Counted from the stretch's first letter, positions 44,510 through 55,434 are shown. The stretch: DNA of 64,000 nucleotides from Zopfochytrium polystomum (GCA_025765615.1 JAIVFJ010000149.1:62001-126000); one strand, 5' to 3'. The notes: generated from the sequence alone by a model not told the origin. Program-made: numbers and translations.

Positions 44510-44921
44510 GGTTAGGTGGAACTGACTGGTTAGCAGCAAGAGGCACAAGACGGACCCAACCCTATTGTGACTGTCAGTTATTGTTCTCACGATGCCCATG
44601 GGAGAGCAAGCCACCACCAATGCAGACCCAGGTGCGGGCTTGCGCTGTTGACAAATACTCCAAGAATTAAGTGGAGTGGAACCTGGTGTAAACAATTTTC
44701 CTCCTCCTCTGCTCAAGCAGATAATATAGGAGAGGTTTTTACCCTGTGCCGGTCACGCTTGCCTAGCAACTATTCCAGCGTGTATATCATCATCATGTAT
44801 CAATAATTCATAACAGAGTTTTTCTCCTTTCTCTCCAAGATGGGGAGAAGGACCACCCACAAACACACATCTCCTCTTCATTCACTCCTTCCACTCACTC
44901 ACTCAGAGTAGACTGTTTACA
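44510..44921 (+). repeat. 3' LTR of the Copia element
   Basis: 412 bp ending GACTGTTTACA. The expected TGTTAGG start reads GGTTAGG after a run of ten G. The inverted repeat ends inside it at 44712. Confidence 0.8.
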
Positions 44922-45722
44922 AACGGCAGCCTCTTCGCCGCCGCTGATGTGATTTACACTAAGTCAGGTAAGCTGAAAGGCCTAATCTGAATCCAACAAA
45001 AAGAGTTAGGTGAAGACAGCAGTGATTCTAGCTTTGCTTTCGTAGGCTTCGCTGGCGAGGACAATGCGATTAGAATCACACTCAATGGGTTCAGAGAAAT
45101 GTTGAACTGGGGCAGCCCACAGCTGCCCAGGTCACCTGACGTTTGTCTGAACCAATGTTGAACCAGGGACTGATTGATTTGAAATGCCCCTGATGATTTC
45201 AAATCATCTTTCCTCTGTGGGAAGACTGGTCACTGCGCACAGACCTCTGGACAGACCTTGGTTGATTTGAAATGCTCCTGAAGATTTCAAATCATTTTCC
45301 CTCTCTGTGGGTAGACCAGTGCTTGCACACTGGGCTCCACAGAGAGCTTGGTTGGTTTGAAATGCTCTGAATATTTCAAATCACCCTCCCTCTGTGCGAA
45401 GGGGTTTACAACACATCCCCAGAGCAAAGTCCTGTCTGCAGCAGTTTGCAACTTGTTCAGATAGGCAAAACAGGAAAACTGGTCAACCTCCCTGCAAGAG
45501 TATAAATTGGGCAGAGTTTTCTTATTTAAAATAAAGGCACTCTCACTTCAATTTGCCAGTCCCTGTCTAAAACAAGCTCTCTTTACCGACTTGCCTTGGT
45601 TGCTTGCTACACTCGCTCCCTTGTACAAGTTCTCATTTCAAGCCTCAGTTCCTTAACCCTTCCACCTTCTTGCGATTCTGCCTCCACTCACGACGTCGCC
45701 TTCTACACTGCAACTTCAACAT
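44922..45722 (+). promoter_or_regulatory. Promoter-like block with three palindromes and a TATA box
   Basis: Three 29-30-bp inverted repeats with arms GATTTGAAAT / ATTTCAAATC (third copy GGTTTGAAAT) lie at 45176-45205, 45264-45293 and 45354-45382, spaced 88 and 90 bp. TATAAAT follows at 45501-45507. The stretch precedes a Copia RT fragment and may be the U3 region of another LTR family. Confidence 0.55.
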
Positions 45723-46240
45723 CCACAAGGAAGCCCACGCATCAGACTACAAAGAATGGACGGCATCTGAGCTTGGGGAACTTCACTCTCTGATGGACAA
45801 GCACGAGGTCTGGGAATGGGCGGTTCTTCCTCCTGGTGAACATGCAATGTTCTGCGTATTATGCCTACAAGTTCGACCCTTTTGGCTGGCTGAAGCGATG
45901 GAAAGCCTGTCTTGTTGCATGTGGAAACACCCAACGCAAAGGCATCAACTACACAAACACCTTTTCACCTGTTGTCCAGATCCAGGCCATCCAACTGCTC
46001 ATTGCAATCAGCCTTGCTTTTGACCTCGAGTACCACAGCATGGATGTCAACACAGCCTACCTGTACACTTTTCTCAAAGAAGTACTCTACATGCATCCAC
46101 CAAAAGGCCACGAGCGATTCACTCCAGATGGAAAGAAACTATTCTGCAAACTCCTCAAGAGCCTCTATGGACTTCATCAACCTGGGCGCAACTGGTTCCT
46201 GACCCTTCGCAAGCTCATTGACAAGAAACTCTTGACGAAG
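45723..46240 (+). pseudogene. Fragment of a second Copia reverse transcriptase
   Basis: Matches 42848-43365 closely (HASDYKEWTASE, FDPFGWLKRWKACLVACGN, YHSMDVNTAYLYTFL, LYGLHQPGRNWF) but with point differences and a frame break near 45856, so it is a separate older copy. Similarity ends near 46240. Confidence 0.85.
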
Positions 46241-47159
46241 TTTCTAATTGAATGTGTCCCCTTTCACTTTAGCTCTGAGATTCCCCTAAAAATTTTTGCC
46301 ACTCCACCGCCTTTTTTTTTTCTTTGAGCAAGAATCCCTTTTTTTTTCTACTGACATTACGGGGAGGTGTGAGATTCCTAATCTCACTGATCGTGGTCTT
46401 AGCTGGGGTCTCCCTAACAGCTCTTCCCCAGTTGTGACTATGTCATTATATTGGCCCCTATATTTATTTTATCTTTCTTACCATTCATCACATCCCTCAC
46501 AGGCTCTAGTGTTTATCACTATAAAAGAGCATCCTGTGGTCCTTGTGCTGAATGGGCCTAAGCACAAGGGGCACACCCCTTATTCATCCTATTCATTCTT
46601 ATTTTTACTCATTTTCCTTTTCTCTCATTTTTCCACCTTTCAATCCACTGTCCCTGCACTGATGTGGCCTCAAAGCCTCAAATATGTTCACCCCAAATTT
46701 GGAGGCAGGAGAGACACGGGGGGGGGGGGGGGGGTGTGGCTGGAAGAATGATTCATCCTTCCAAATTGTTCCTTCTTTCATTTTCTCTTTTCTCCCTTTC
46801 TTCCTTCTTTTCTTCTTTCTCTCCTCCCCTTCCCTATAAATACTTCCTCTCTTCTTCTCTTTTATCCTATATATATCTACTCTCTCTCAATAAATCCTAC
46901 CTAGGTAACAACCAATCCTTTTCTTTCCTCTTTGGTGTTTCTCCCCAGGCCAGTGCTACCAGACCAAGCTAGGAGAGATATGATTCCCCCAGGCCAGTCT
47001 GTGTATGCCAAGCTGGGGGCAAGGTTTCTATCCCCTTTTGCTAAACTTTAGCAGCGGTCTCACGCCCCCAGCATGAAATCCCACTTAGCGGCTCTCACTG
47101 TGTAGACTTGCCATCCACTAGTGATTCCATCAGGCAGTGGGCCTATTAGCCCATGACCT
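46241..47159. other. Repeat-like DNA with a 17-G tract
   Basis: No coding family. It contains two TATA-like blocks (CTATAAAAGAG near 46521; CCTATAAATAC near 46834), a run of 17 G at 46718-46734, and pyrimidine-rich stretches. It resembles LTR or promoter debris. Confidence 0.45.
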
Positions 47160-47400
47160 CACCTTGATCACCAATATGGACAATCAGGGCTTGAACCTGG
47201 GGCCTGTACGGTACTCTTCATTGAGCCATTCCACTTGGTCTAGCTGTCCTTGAATGAAGACAGAATTGAATCACATGATCCATCTTTGTTGAGTTTGAGC
47301 TGAATCCAGGGTACTGGCTCTGCTAATAACCAGGAGCTTCCCATCTTAAAGACTTGTCTTATCCCTTTTGCCACTAGACTATAGATGAGCCCCTGAAGAT
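47160..47400 (-). repeat. tRNA-like sequence, probable SINE remnant
   Basis: On the minus strand TGGCTCAATGAAGAG (A-box-like) is followed about 25 bases later by CAGGTTCAAGCCCTG, a B box with a closed T-arm stem (CAGG/CCTG). A second tRNA-like start, CTATAGTCTAGTGG, lies at 47380 reading the same way. Neither folds into an intact tRNA by eye, so a tRNA-derived SINE is more likely than a tRNA gene. Confidence 0.45.
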
Positions 47401-47679
47401 GAAGAGGAGATCTCATAGAGGACCTAACATCGCGCCCTTCACCAACCCAGGCCAATTCGTATTAGTATTACATTTGTTCGCTCCGTTATAACAGAACAGA
47501 AGAATAATGTTGAAACTGGGGGAATCGAAATATCAAGTAAGGAGTAGGAGGAGTGGGGAGTGAGAGGTAGGTAGGGGGGGAAGGGGGACGAAAGAGTTTA
47601 AGGAAGAATGTGGAGGAAAAAAAGAGAGTAACCAAACAAGCAAACAAACAAACAAACAAAAAAGGTATTCTTTTTGTTT
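47401..47679. other. Downstream flank of the polyglutamine gene
   Basis: Includes four AAAC repeats near 47640-47660 and G-rich runs. No gene recognised. Confidence 0.4.
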
Positions 47680-50621
47680 TTAAACATTCTTCACAACAGG
47701 CTTGACCGCCGGAATCTCTGGAAACGACGACGAAATCTCCTCGTAGCACCAATCGATAAACTTGTGCACGAGACCCGGGGGGATGCCGTAGGTGGGGTGC
47801 TGCTGGTCTTGCGGCCAGATGGTGTAGTTCACCATGTTGTCGCCAAACTCTTGCCGCAGAAACTTTTTGACAGACTTTTTCAGCGCCAGGCGTGCTTCCC
47901 GCGAGAGCTCCTTGTAGTCCTTGACCACGCGGCACACGAGACTGCGAGCGGCGCAGGGTGGTGGTGGTAGGGGGTAGTTGGAGGGGTCGTGGAGGAAGTG
48001 GAAGGTGAGAGCGGGGTGCAAGAGAAGACTTGATGAGAAAAAAGCGAAATGTGCAACAACCCCGATCCCCAAAGAAAAAGCAAAATGATGCCGCGGCGCC
48101 TCACGTGTTGTATCTAGTGAGCGGGATCCCATCCGACGTGACCGCGTGGACGGGTGGCGCCCACGCGCGATGTCCATCGACGGCGTCCAAGGCATCGGGG
48201 TCCTCCTTCCGCATAAACAGCGGGCTCTCGGACCGGTCGTCGCTGTCGCCGGTCGTCGACGGCGGCGGTGGCGGCGCAGCAGCCGCCGCCACCACCGTGG
48301 CCGTCCTCCGCCCCGCATGCACGCCCGCCAGAACGGCCGGCAGCATCAGCGACTCGTCCATGTCCTCGTCCTCCGTCTCGAGCGGCGCCGACGCGATCTT
48401 GGTCGACGGCCGCGCGCGCTTTGTTGCGGGCGCGCCCTGGAGCGGCGACCCGCCGCCCCGCTTGTTCGCCACGGCCGCGACGCGCTGCGCGAGCTCCGCC
48501 GCGGCGGCGGCGGCGGGCATGCCGTTCGGCCGCGTGAGTCCGTTCCGCGGCGTTCGAGTGACCGCCGCGGCCGAAACGACCGGCGAATTCATGGCGTGTG
48601 TCGGGGATTCGGTTGGGCACTGGCCAGTGATGGGAAGGACTGGGATCATAGAGCGAAAATTCTCGAATTCGTTCTTCACTCCTGCCGTAAACCAAGCCAT
48701 GAACCTTGTCGCCAGTCCGCTGGGTATCCCCAACAGATTCAGCACGTCGACCACATTTGTTGGGTCGTGGTTCAGAGGTACGGGGAACAGGCAGTTCTTC
48801 AACTGCAAACCCTCAGAAGGCGCGTGGTCGTTTAAAAACTCAATGATTCCGCAGCAAATTCGAGCAAGCAGACTGAAGTTTCTGCCGCTCTCGTGGAGGA
48901 AATTGCCGAATTCCGGGGAAACGATGGATCTCCATGGCCGCAGGTCGTCGCCGACGGGTACGTCTGCAGGAAAGTTACGGCCGTGGATATTGAAGCGACT
49001 GAGTGCCTCTTCCGGAGATTGTCGATGGTGGCTGACGGATGGGCTTGGGAGCAAGTCGACGGGACTGCTGCTCGGTGGTCCACGTTGCGCACCAGAGCTG
49101 GTGGAAGTCTGCGGAGTATCCAGTTGTAAGGCAGGCGGCCTCCCTCTCGCGTCCGATTCTAGCTTGGATAGTACTTCAGCAACAAACAGCTTTACGAGAT
49201 TACCGGGTATTGCGATCGCGGACTGCTGGAAGTGAATGCTTTTAATCTGATAATATGGTAGACCGTGTTGGGCGCAAAATTGATTAACCCACTGAGCGCT
49301 TATTTCCGGCTTCCGGTTGGGAAAGTGCTCGTGGATAATGTCGGTCCACGCTCTATATTCAGCGTTCAACGAACCGTCGTCCAACGGTTGCGGCCGTGCG
49401 GATGGAATTTTGCGATGACCTGGAGCGTCTTGCAGGCGAAAAGCATAGGTGGACGCCGATGATGCCAGCAAAGATTCGGCGGAGGCATTATCTCGTGAAG
49501 GCTGCGCGAGTCTCGTCCCACCAGCGGCGGTTGATTGATGTTTAAATATTTCCGCCAGTCGTTTTCCGAGAACTTTACTGAAGGCTTCTGCGACGCCGTA
49601 GGGAAGAAGTGTGTTGCCTTTGGCGTCTCTTCGAACGGGCTGCCCGGGAAGTTGTGATTTGAAGAATTCAGTCGCAAATTCCTCGAGAATCAAATGTTGA
49701 GCTGCCGGGAGGGAATGGTAGTAACGTTCATAGTCGACTCTTAAAACATTGGTCCAGGGAACGTCTGGTACAATCCGATCAGCTGCAGACGATTCTGACG
49801 CGGCGCCATTCGATGGGGTTGCAGTCTTCGCTGCTGCAGGGGCTCCATTTATCGATGGTTTGAAATCATCGCTGCCGTTTGGGTACGCCGAAACTGGAAC
49901 GGCAGTCGATTTTTGAAAACGAGGGTTAAGTGCCGTAGTCCCCATGGCAGACCCTGTTCCAGGATCTCTCGATGCTGCACCAGCTAAAGCTGCTGATCCG
50001 TGCTGCGCCTGCTGCTGCTGCTGTTGTTGCTGGTGCTGTTGTTGTTGCTGCTGCTGCTGTTGTTGTTGCAGTTGCTGCTGATGCTGCTGCTGATGTTGCT
50101 GCTGCTGTTGTTGCTGTTGCTGCTGAGTTAGGCTGGTCATTGTGGTGTAATAGGTCCTGTAGCGGATGAGTTCCGTCTCCAGATGCTCCACTCGACTCCT
50201 CAATATGGCAGATTTCGCCTCCTCCTGACGAAGCTGCTCTGCCACAGCGAGCCGATCTTCGAGCAACGCAATGTACTTGTCCTTGTACGATTCCTCCGCC
50301 GGCTGCGCAGATGAAGGGGCCTGGGAACCGAGTTGTTGCTGGCGCTGCCCTTGCTGCTGCTGCTGCTGCGGCGGCGGTTGGATCGGCGGCGGATGCGGCT
50401 GCGGCTGCTGCGGTTGGGGCGGCATCGGTTGCCTCGATTGAGGAGGCTTATCCTGGTCCGGCGCGATCAACCCGCGGGCAAGGCGCTGCTGTAGCAGGTG
50501 CTGCTGGTGCTGCTGCAGTTGCTGCTGCTGCTGCTGCTGCTGCAGAAGGGCGCCCGAGCTCGCGCGACCGGGCCCAAGGCCCTGCTGCGTGTGCAGCTGC
50601 TGTTGGATCTGCTGTTGAAGA

Positions 50622-50653
<32 letters not shown>

Positions 50654-50713
50654 CTGGTGGTGGAAGAGGTGCTGAGCCTGCTGCAGTTGGGGCCGTTGCT
50701 GCGCATGTTTCAT
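47680..50713 (-). CDS. Polyglutamine protein with four copies of an unrecognised module
   Basis: Two exons, 50713-48105 and 47941-47680, in phase, joined at LTRYNT/LVCRVV; 956 residues. Start placed at ATG 50713, which begins MKHAQQRPQL. The first 250 residues are long Gln runs from CAG and CAA codons, with a coiled segment (KYIALLEDRLAVAEQLRQEE) between them. Four segments then share a pattern ending in (I/L)P-x-G/N-(L/V) plus a helix: LLPYGVAEAF near 49600, AIPGNLVKLF near 49190, GIPSGLATRFMAW near 48700 and GIPPGLVHKFIDW in exon 2. A Lys/Arg-rich stretch follows the third. I do not recognise the family. Gln tracts with a coiled coil suggest a transcription or RNA-related regulator, but this is a guess. 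Confidence 0.75.
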
Positions 50714-51303
50714 TGTAGGGGCGGGGAGGCTATCTCTCCTCAAGCGGCGATGGGATCCGCTTTCAGGTTGTGTTGTGTGTGCGTGGGGGGGCGGTCGCCC
50801 AGGGCGCCGGAGGAACTCCAAGTCAAGGTCTGTCTTGCTCAGACCAACGGCACGGCGCGCTCGTTTTCGTGTGTGAGTGTGTGTGTTGCGTGTCAGTGGG
50901 GACGGGAGGAAAAAATTTTTCATTTATTCCCATCAATTGAAACGCCGGACAATTTCGCCAATTTCGCGATGGGAGAGAGCAAGACACTCACTAGAAGAAC
51001 GCGTGGTAACAACGACGGACATTGCACATGATTCCCTTCGTCGTGGAAGAAGAAAAAGAAAAAATAGAGAGAGAGAGAGAGCGAAAGGAACAAAAGAAAA
51101 GAGCTAATCAGAGAAATAAAACAAACACGGAATTGGACGGACTGCACAACGCAAACGGGTTCAGAAGCAACAACAGAAAATAAAGAAAACAACAACACGC
51201 ACACAGCGACAGAACACGCACGGAGCGACAAAAGTTGATTCGGCAGAACACACACAAGACACCAACACCACATACTCCCCGCCCAACCGCACAACCAAAG
51301 ATT
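50714..51303. other. Spacer between RIB3 and the polyglutamine gene
   Basis: 590 bp holding the upstream region of the polyglutamine gene and the RIB3 3' flank. It has short GT and GA runs (51066-51080) and no gene. Confidence 0.45.
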
Positions 51304-53270
51304 TCACCAGTCCTCCCCAAACCCATTGTTTTGGCGGTACCGAACGAGATCCGCAATGGTGATGATTTTCAACCCCCACTTTCGCGCAAACACCATCAGC
51401 TCGTCGCGCCGCGCCATGCCGCCCTCGTCCAGAACAATCTCGCAGATCGCCGCCGCCGGCTCCTTTCCAGCCAACTTGGCCAGGTCGACCGACGCTTCTG
51501 TGTGGCCCACGCGCCGGAGGACGCCGCCCGGCTGCGCCCGCAGCGGAAACACGTGGCCGGGTCTTTGGAACTGCTGGGCGGTCGTCGACGCCGTTCCTAG
51601 CGCTTTGATGGTTTTGGCTCGGTCCTCGGACGAAATGCCGGTGGTCGTGCCCAGATCTGATGTACCCGCGTTTTGCAAGTGTCAATTTCGAGAGACTTCG
51701 TTACGAACGAGGGGGGAAAGTGAGCAGATAGGAAGACGTACCACCCCGAAGGTCCACACTGATTGTGTACGCTGTCTTAAAGGTGTCTTCGTTCTTTTGC
51801 ACCATCAGCGGCAGTTCCAGTTCCTCGAGACGCTTTGCTTCCATTGGAACGCAAATGAGACCGCTAAAGAACCCACATTAGCGGCACGAAACGATGATGA
51901 AAGAGCGCAACGTGGAACTAACCTGGTGTGACGAATCATAAACGCCATCTTCTCCGGTGTTGCGTCTTGCGCGGGTAAGATCAAGTCGCCTTCGTTCTCG
52001 CGGTCTTCATTATCGACGGCGACGACAAATTCTCCGCGACGGAAGGCTTCGATCGCAGACTCGATGGAGTCGAACCCTGCCTCAACAGCGGCCGCGGGCG
52101 ATGTCCCTAGAGCCACGGCACGAGCGCTGGGTCGGCTGGTGCCAAGCGATGCGGCGTGTTGTGGGGTGTAGTAGCTTCCAAGGGTTGCGCTTGTCCACGA
52201 TCGACCGAACGGGGAGTCTTGGTGAAGGATCACGGGGTGGCCCGAGATGAAAATCGCATCGATGACGCAAGCGCCGATCGTCGGTGGTGACAAGAACAGC
52301 CGTGACAAAAGCTGAGTGATGGCCGATGGGTATCCTGCCCCGTCCGTCTCGGAACCGGGTGAAGCCGGGTCTGCCGGTCTCCGCAGGCCGCTGTTGAGGT
52401 TTCCGTTCAGTCTGCTAGAAAGGGCTGCCACGGCCACGGGAGGTAGCCGAATCACAACAAAGTCTGCGATCGCCCCCTCCTCGATCATCCCAAGATCTGG
52501 GGACCCCAGGTATTGGCCACCTTCTACCGTGGCAGATCGGAGGAGCTGGAGGAGACCGGCCTCAAGTTTTCTTGGGTTAGACTCTTTCGCAATAAGGTCC
52601 TTTGCGGCAGCGTGCAGCTGGAGCCACAGGTTTGGCGGCGATAAATTAATGTTGCCTGTGCTCATACCGGGTGGGTTGGACTTTGTTGGAGCAGTGGAGT
52701 AATGATGAATCTTTGGGGCTGACTTTGAGGGGAAGACGGGGCTTTGACTTATGACAACTGCTGAAGTGGTTCCCGACGACAGTGCTAGCGAGAGATCGTA
52801 GGCCTTTGAGCCCAACACCTATTCGTTCGTTGTTGAGGTACACTGTTCAGCTCCAGTGCCGGGATGTGTAACAGGGCAGCCAGACAATCACTGCGCACGG
52901 AGGGCAACGTTACCTCCAAACCGGGAACCGGCGAGGCGCCTCCGAGCACGATGGCGGTGTTTACGAGGCCAGGCAGGACGAGGTATCCAGGGGCAGAGAC
53001 CGAGATGGCGGGAGAGGCGGACACGAAGGCATCGTCCCGATCGGAGGCGGACGACGACCCCGGCGATCGCACGGTGGAGGAGTCGTCGGACAGGCGCGAG
53101 AACCTCGCGACGGCGGTGGGGGCAGGAGCAGGGGACGGAGCGGGGGCGGAGGGAGTTGTGGCGGGGGTGGCGGAGAAGGCGATGGAGCCGCGCGGAACGA
53201 GGGTGTCGAGCGAGGCACCGCGCAGGAAGGCCACGCCCTCGATGCGCACTTGGTCGGAGGGGGCAGGCAT
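51304..53270 (-). CDS. RIB3: RIB3 (DHBP synthase) fused to a guanine-deaminase-like region
   Basis: Four exons in phase: 53270-52914, 52818-51923, 51863-51742, 51656-51304; 575 residues. Residues 366-575 are a full 3,4-dihydroxy-2-butanone-4-phosphate synthase, which makes the four-carbon unit of riboflavin from ribulose 5-phosphate: [63 protein letters not shown]. Residues 1-365 resemble the ends of a guanine deaminase: VLPGLVNT (family form PGLVDTHIH), [40 protein letters not shown] (in pieces), [11 protein letters not shown]. The HxH motif and the barrel that carries the catalytic residues are missing. Both parts share exon 2 in one frame, so they are one protein. The N-terminal part cannot be an active deaminase as read. 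Confidence 0.88.
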
Positions 53271-53629
53271 CAGTTGCGCTGTTGTTGTTCGATACTGCTG
53301 CTGTTTTTGGGTTTGCGAGCTGGGCGAGGGCGAGCGGGCGATTCGTGACTGTGACTTGGGATTTGTGGGTCTTTTTCTGGGGGGTTTTTTCGTTTTTGCT
53401 TTTTTTTTTTTTTTTTTGGTTTCTTTTCGTTTCGATTCGATTTGCTCTGCCTTTCTGGACTTTTCGTCGTCGGTTCTCTTTTGTGGTTTTTTTTGTATTT
53501 TTGGTTTTGTTTTTTCCCTTTTTTCACAGGCGGCGATGATTCGAAATTCCCTGCAAAATGTTTTTTCGCCGACGGCCCGCGGCCGGCCGTTCGGGTTATT
53601 TTGTTTTTTTACCTGCTGACTATCTGTCC

Positions 53630-53673
<44 letters not shown>

Positions 53674-53837
53674 GCCTGTCTGTCTGCCAGTGGGTCTGTC
53701 TGCAAGTGTGTTGTGTGTGGGTATCCCGCAATCAAATCTGCACGAAAAGAAAGATCGCCCAAAATTCGGAGAATCAAATATTCAAAATATTCATGTGTGC
53801 GTGTGTGTGTGCGTGTGCATGACGCAACAACTTCCGA
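53271..53837. other. Spacer with a TGTC microsatellite
   Basis: 567 bp between the ELP4 stop and RIB3 start. Contains T runs near 53400 and 53490 and a (TCTG)n array at 53624-53688. The RIB3 promoter must lie here. Confidence 0.6.
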
Positions 53838-54853
53838 TTAAAAATCAATTCCGCTCGCGGCTCCTCCTCCTCTGTCTCTGTCTGCCGCACCACCCGCCGC
53901 CGATTTCTTTCGCGACGACAAAGCAGCCGACGATTTCGGCGATTCGCTTTCGCGATCTCCTTCGTCCGGCGGCAGCCTGAACGCTTCGATCTTGAACCGC
54001 TTCCGCCGGACCTGGAACGCCAGCGAGTGCAGGTCCGTGTTGGCCACGCGGCTCGCCGACGTCAGGCTGCTCAGCACGGGTAGCCGGTGCACGTGCAGCA
54101 GCCCGTGGTACTCCGACGTGTAGGCGTCGCCGAAATACCGCCGAGACACTTGCAGAGAGAGAGGGGGGGAATGGGGGAAACCAAATATCAACGAGGAAAA
54201 CAAAAATTATACCGCTTACTTTCAAACGATTCCACTTCGAGAACGCCGTCGACGACGTGATGCAACCGGCGAACGTAGGGTGAGGAGCTCAGCCCGTGGC
54301 TATCGTCGTACAATACCGCCGGAATGGTCATCATGCAAACGGCCTGGATTCCTTTGAGAGCGGCTCTCAGCCCCACAAGAAACCTGACAAGCGCCTAAAA
54401 CAAAAAGACGGTAAGTGTTCCGGGCGTTGGCTGTCGCTTTGCTGCAAGTCCAAGTTGGTTGCCGTACCTGCCACATGGCAATTTGATCAGAAGAGTCGCC
54501 CCAGAGGGGAGAGGCAATCGACTGGATTGCGACGCGAAGCATGTTTGGAGTTCCTGGGCTGAGCAATAGTAAGAAGGAGAACAGCACAACTCTGTGAACA
54601 CTATGATAGTATTTTCAGGCACCTGAATCTGCCACTTGCGCATATCTCCTTGAGGGTTGCAAGCAGCTTGTCGTAGACCGTGGAGGCCGCCATGCCGGAC
54701 TCGACCCATTCGTTGACGTCAATCAACGCGACCCTTCCGGCCGCGGACTCCAACGTCGACTGGCTCACAGCTTTCGTAATGTCAAACTTGAAGCAATACG
54801 TTCCAGATCCTCAATGAGTTGCGGGTTCGGTGGGAATATTAGTTGTAAAGTCA

Positions 54854-54887
<34 letters not shown>

Positions 54888-55434
54888 GTTCGCTGCGAGG
54901 CTCACCTCTACTGGCGTTGGGCTTTCCCAAGATCTCTCCAAACCTCCCCTGGTTCTGATACCGCCACGCAATCTTCAACTCCCTCTCGGCCCGCAAGCTC
55001 CCGAGCTGCCGCGCGAGGCCCTCCTTTCCGCCGACGTCCACCTCCTCGCCGTCGGCGCCGTCGTCGTCCTCCTCGGTGCCGACGGGCACCATCAGGCTCC
55101 GCATCACGTCGAGCGGGTGCTCGACGTCGGCCGCGGACGCAACGCAGACCGAGTGGCCCGCCGCGAACCCCTGCGCGACAAAGTAGCGGAGGATGAGCCG
55201 GGCGAAGCCGGACGCCGGCGTGTCCTCGTGCACGAGCGCGAGCGAGCCGGCTGGCAAGCCGCCGCCAAAGACGTCGTCGAGCGTCGGGATGCCGGTCGAC
55301 GTGATCATCAGGCCGTTGTGCGAGGATATCCGCGTCGACGGCGGCACGTCGGCGACCGCGGCGGCGGGCCCGATGGATCGGCCCGTCGTCGCCGCCGCCG
55401 AGACTGCGGGCACCCGCTTCTTGAAGGACGACAT
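53838..55434 (-). CDS. ELP4: Elongator complex subunit 4
   Basis: Subunit of the Elp4-6 ring of Elongator, which modifies wobble uridines in tRNA. Start ATG 55434 (MSSFKKRVPAV). Blocks in order: PSTRISSHNGLMITSTGIPTL (split here by family core SSHNG), DDVFGGGLPAGSLALVHED, RLILRYFVAQGFAAGH, RYQNQGRFGE, CFKFDITKAV, LRVAIQSIASPLW, AVCMMTIPAVLYDD, EYHGLLHVHRLPVL and LAFQVRRKRFKIEAF, ending at 53838. The fold is RecA-like without a normal P-loop, as in other Elp4 proteins. A 29-base A tract (plus strand) near 54857 lies in an intron. The start is 113 bp from a divergent kinesin gene. Confidence 0.9.

Larger units (their letters stand above)
36233..44712 (+). repeat. Right arm of the 8,480-bp inverted repeat
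   Basis: Reverse complement of 17421-25900 with only two base differences seen (44665 and 44675). The inner limit lies in Copia gag and the outer limit inside the Copia 3' LTR. Neither limit coincides with a transposon end, so the duplication was not made by transposition. Confidence 0.95.
34107..44921 (+). mobile_element. Copia retrotransposon, decayed, interrupted by a Gypsy element
   Basis: Bounded by a 5' LTR (34107-34497) and a 3' LTR (44510-44921) that begin TGTTAGG/GGTTAGG and end TGTTTACA. Domain order gag, protease, integrase, RT, RNase H identifies Copia (Ty1 group). Multiple stops and frame changes make it non-functional. The two LTRs differ at many positions by eye, so the insertion is old. 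A Gypsy chromovirus is nested at 38574-42617 between integrase and RT. No matching target duplication was found at the ends. Confidence 0.88.

Noticed and set aside
17421..44712. A giant terminal-inverted-repeat DNA transposon carrying BLM10
   Set aside because: Arm ends lie inside retrotransposon sequence, there is no target duplication, and no transposase of DNA-transposon type is within.
34102..44926. Target duplication around the Copia element
   Set aside because: GATGT on the left and AACGG on the right do not match, so either the ends are wrong by a few bases or the flanks have been rearranged.
46718..46734. 17-G run as a functional G-quadruplex
   Set aside because: A single homopolymer in repeat debris is more simply slippage or a sequencing-length error.
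47160..47400. Intact tRNA genes
   Set aside because: No complete cloverleaf with a proper anticodon arm could be drawn; treated as SINE-like.
52819..52841. A 23-nt intron in RIB3 (GTACCT to AATAG) that would restore the frame
   Set aside because: A standard 95-nt intron (donor GAG/GTAACG, 52913-52819) uses the same acceptor, is in phase and has usual length, so an ultra-short intron is not needed.
53624..53688. Tetranucleotide array as a CRISPR-like or regulatory repeat
   Set aside because: A plain (TCTG)n microsatellite without spacers, in a eukaryotic context.
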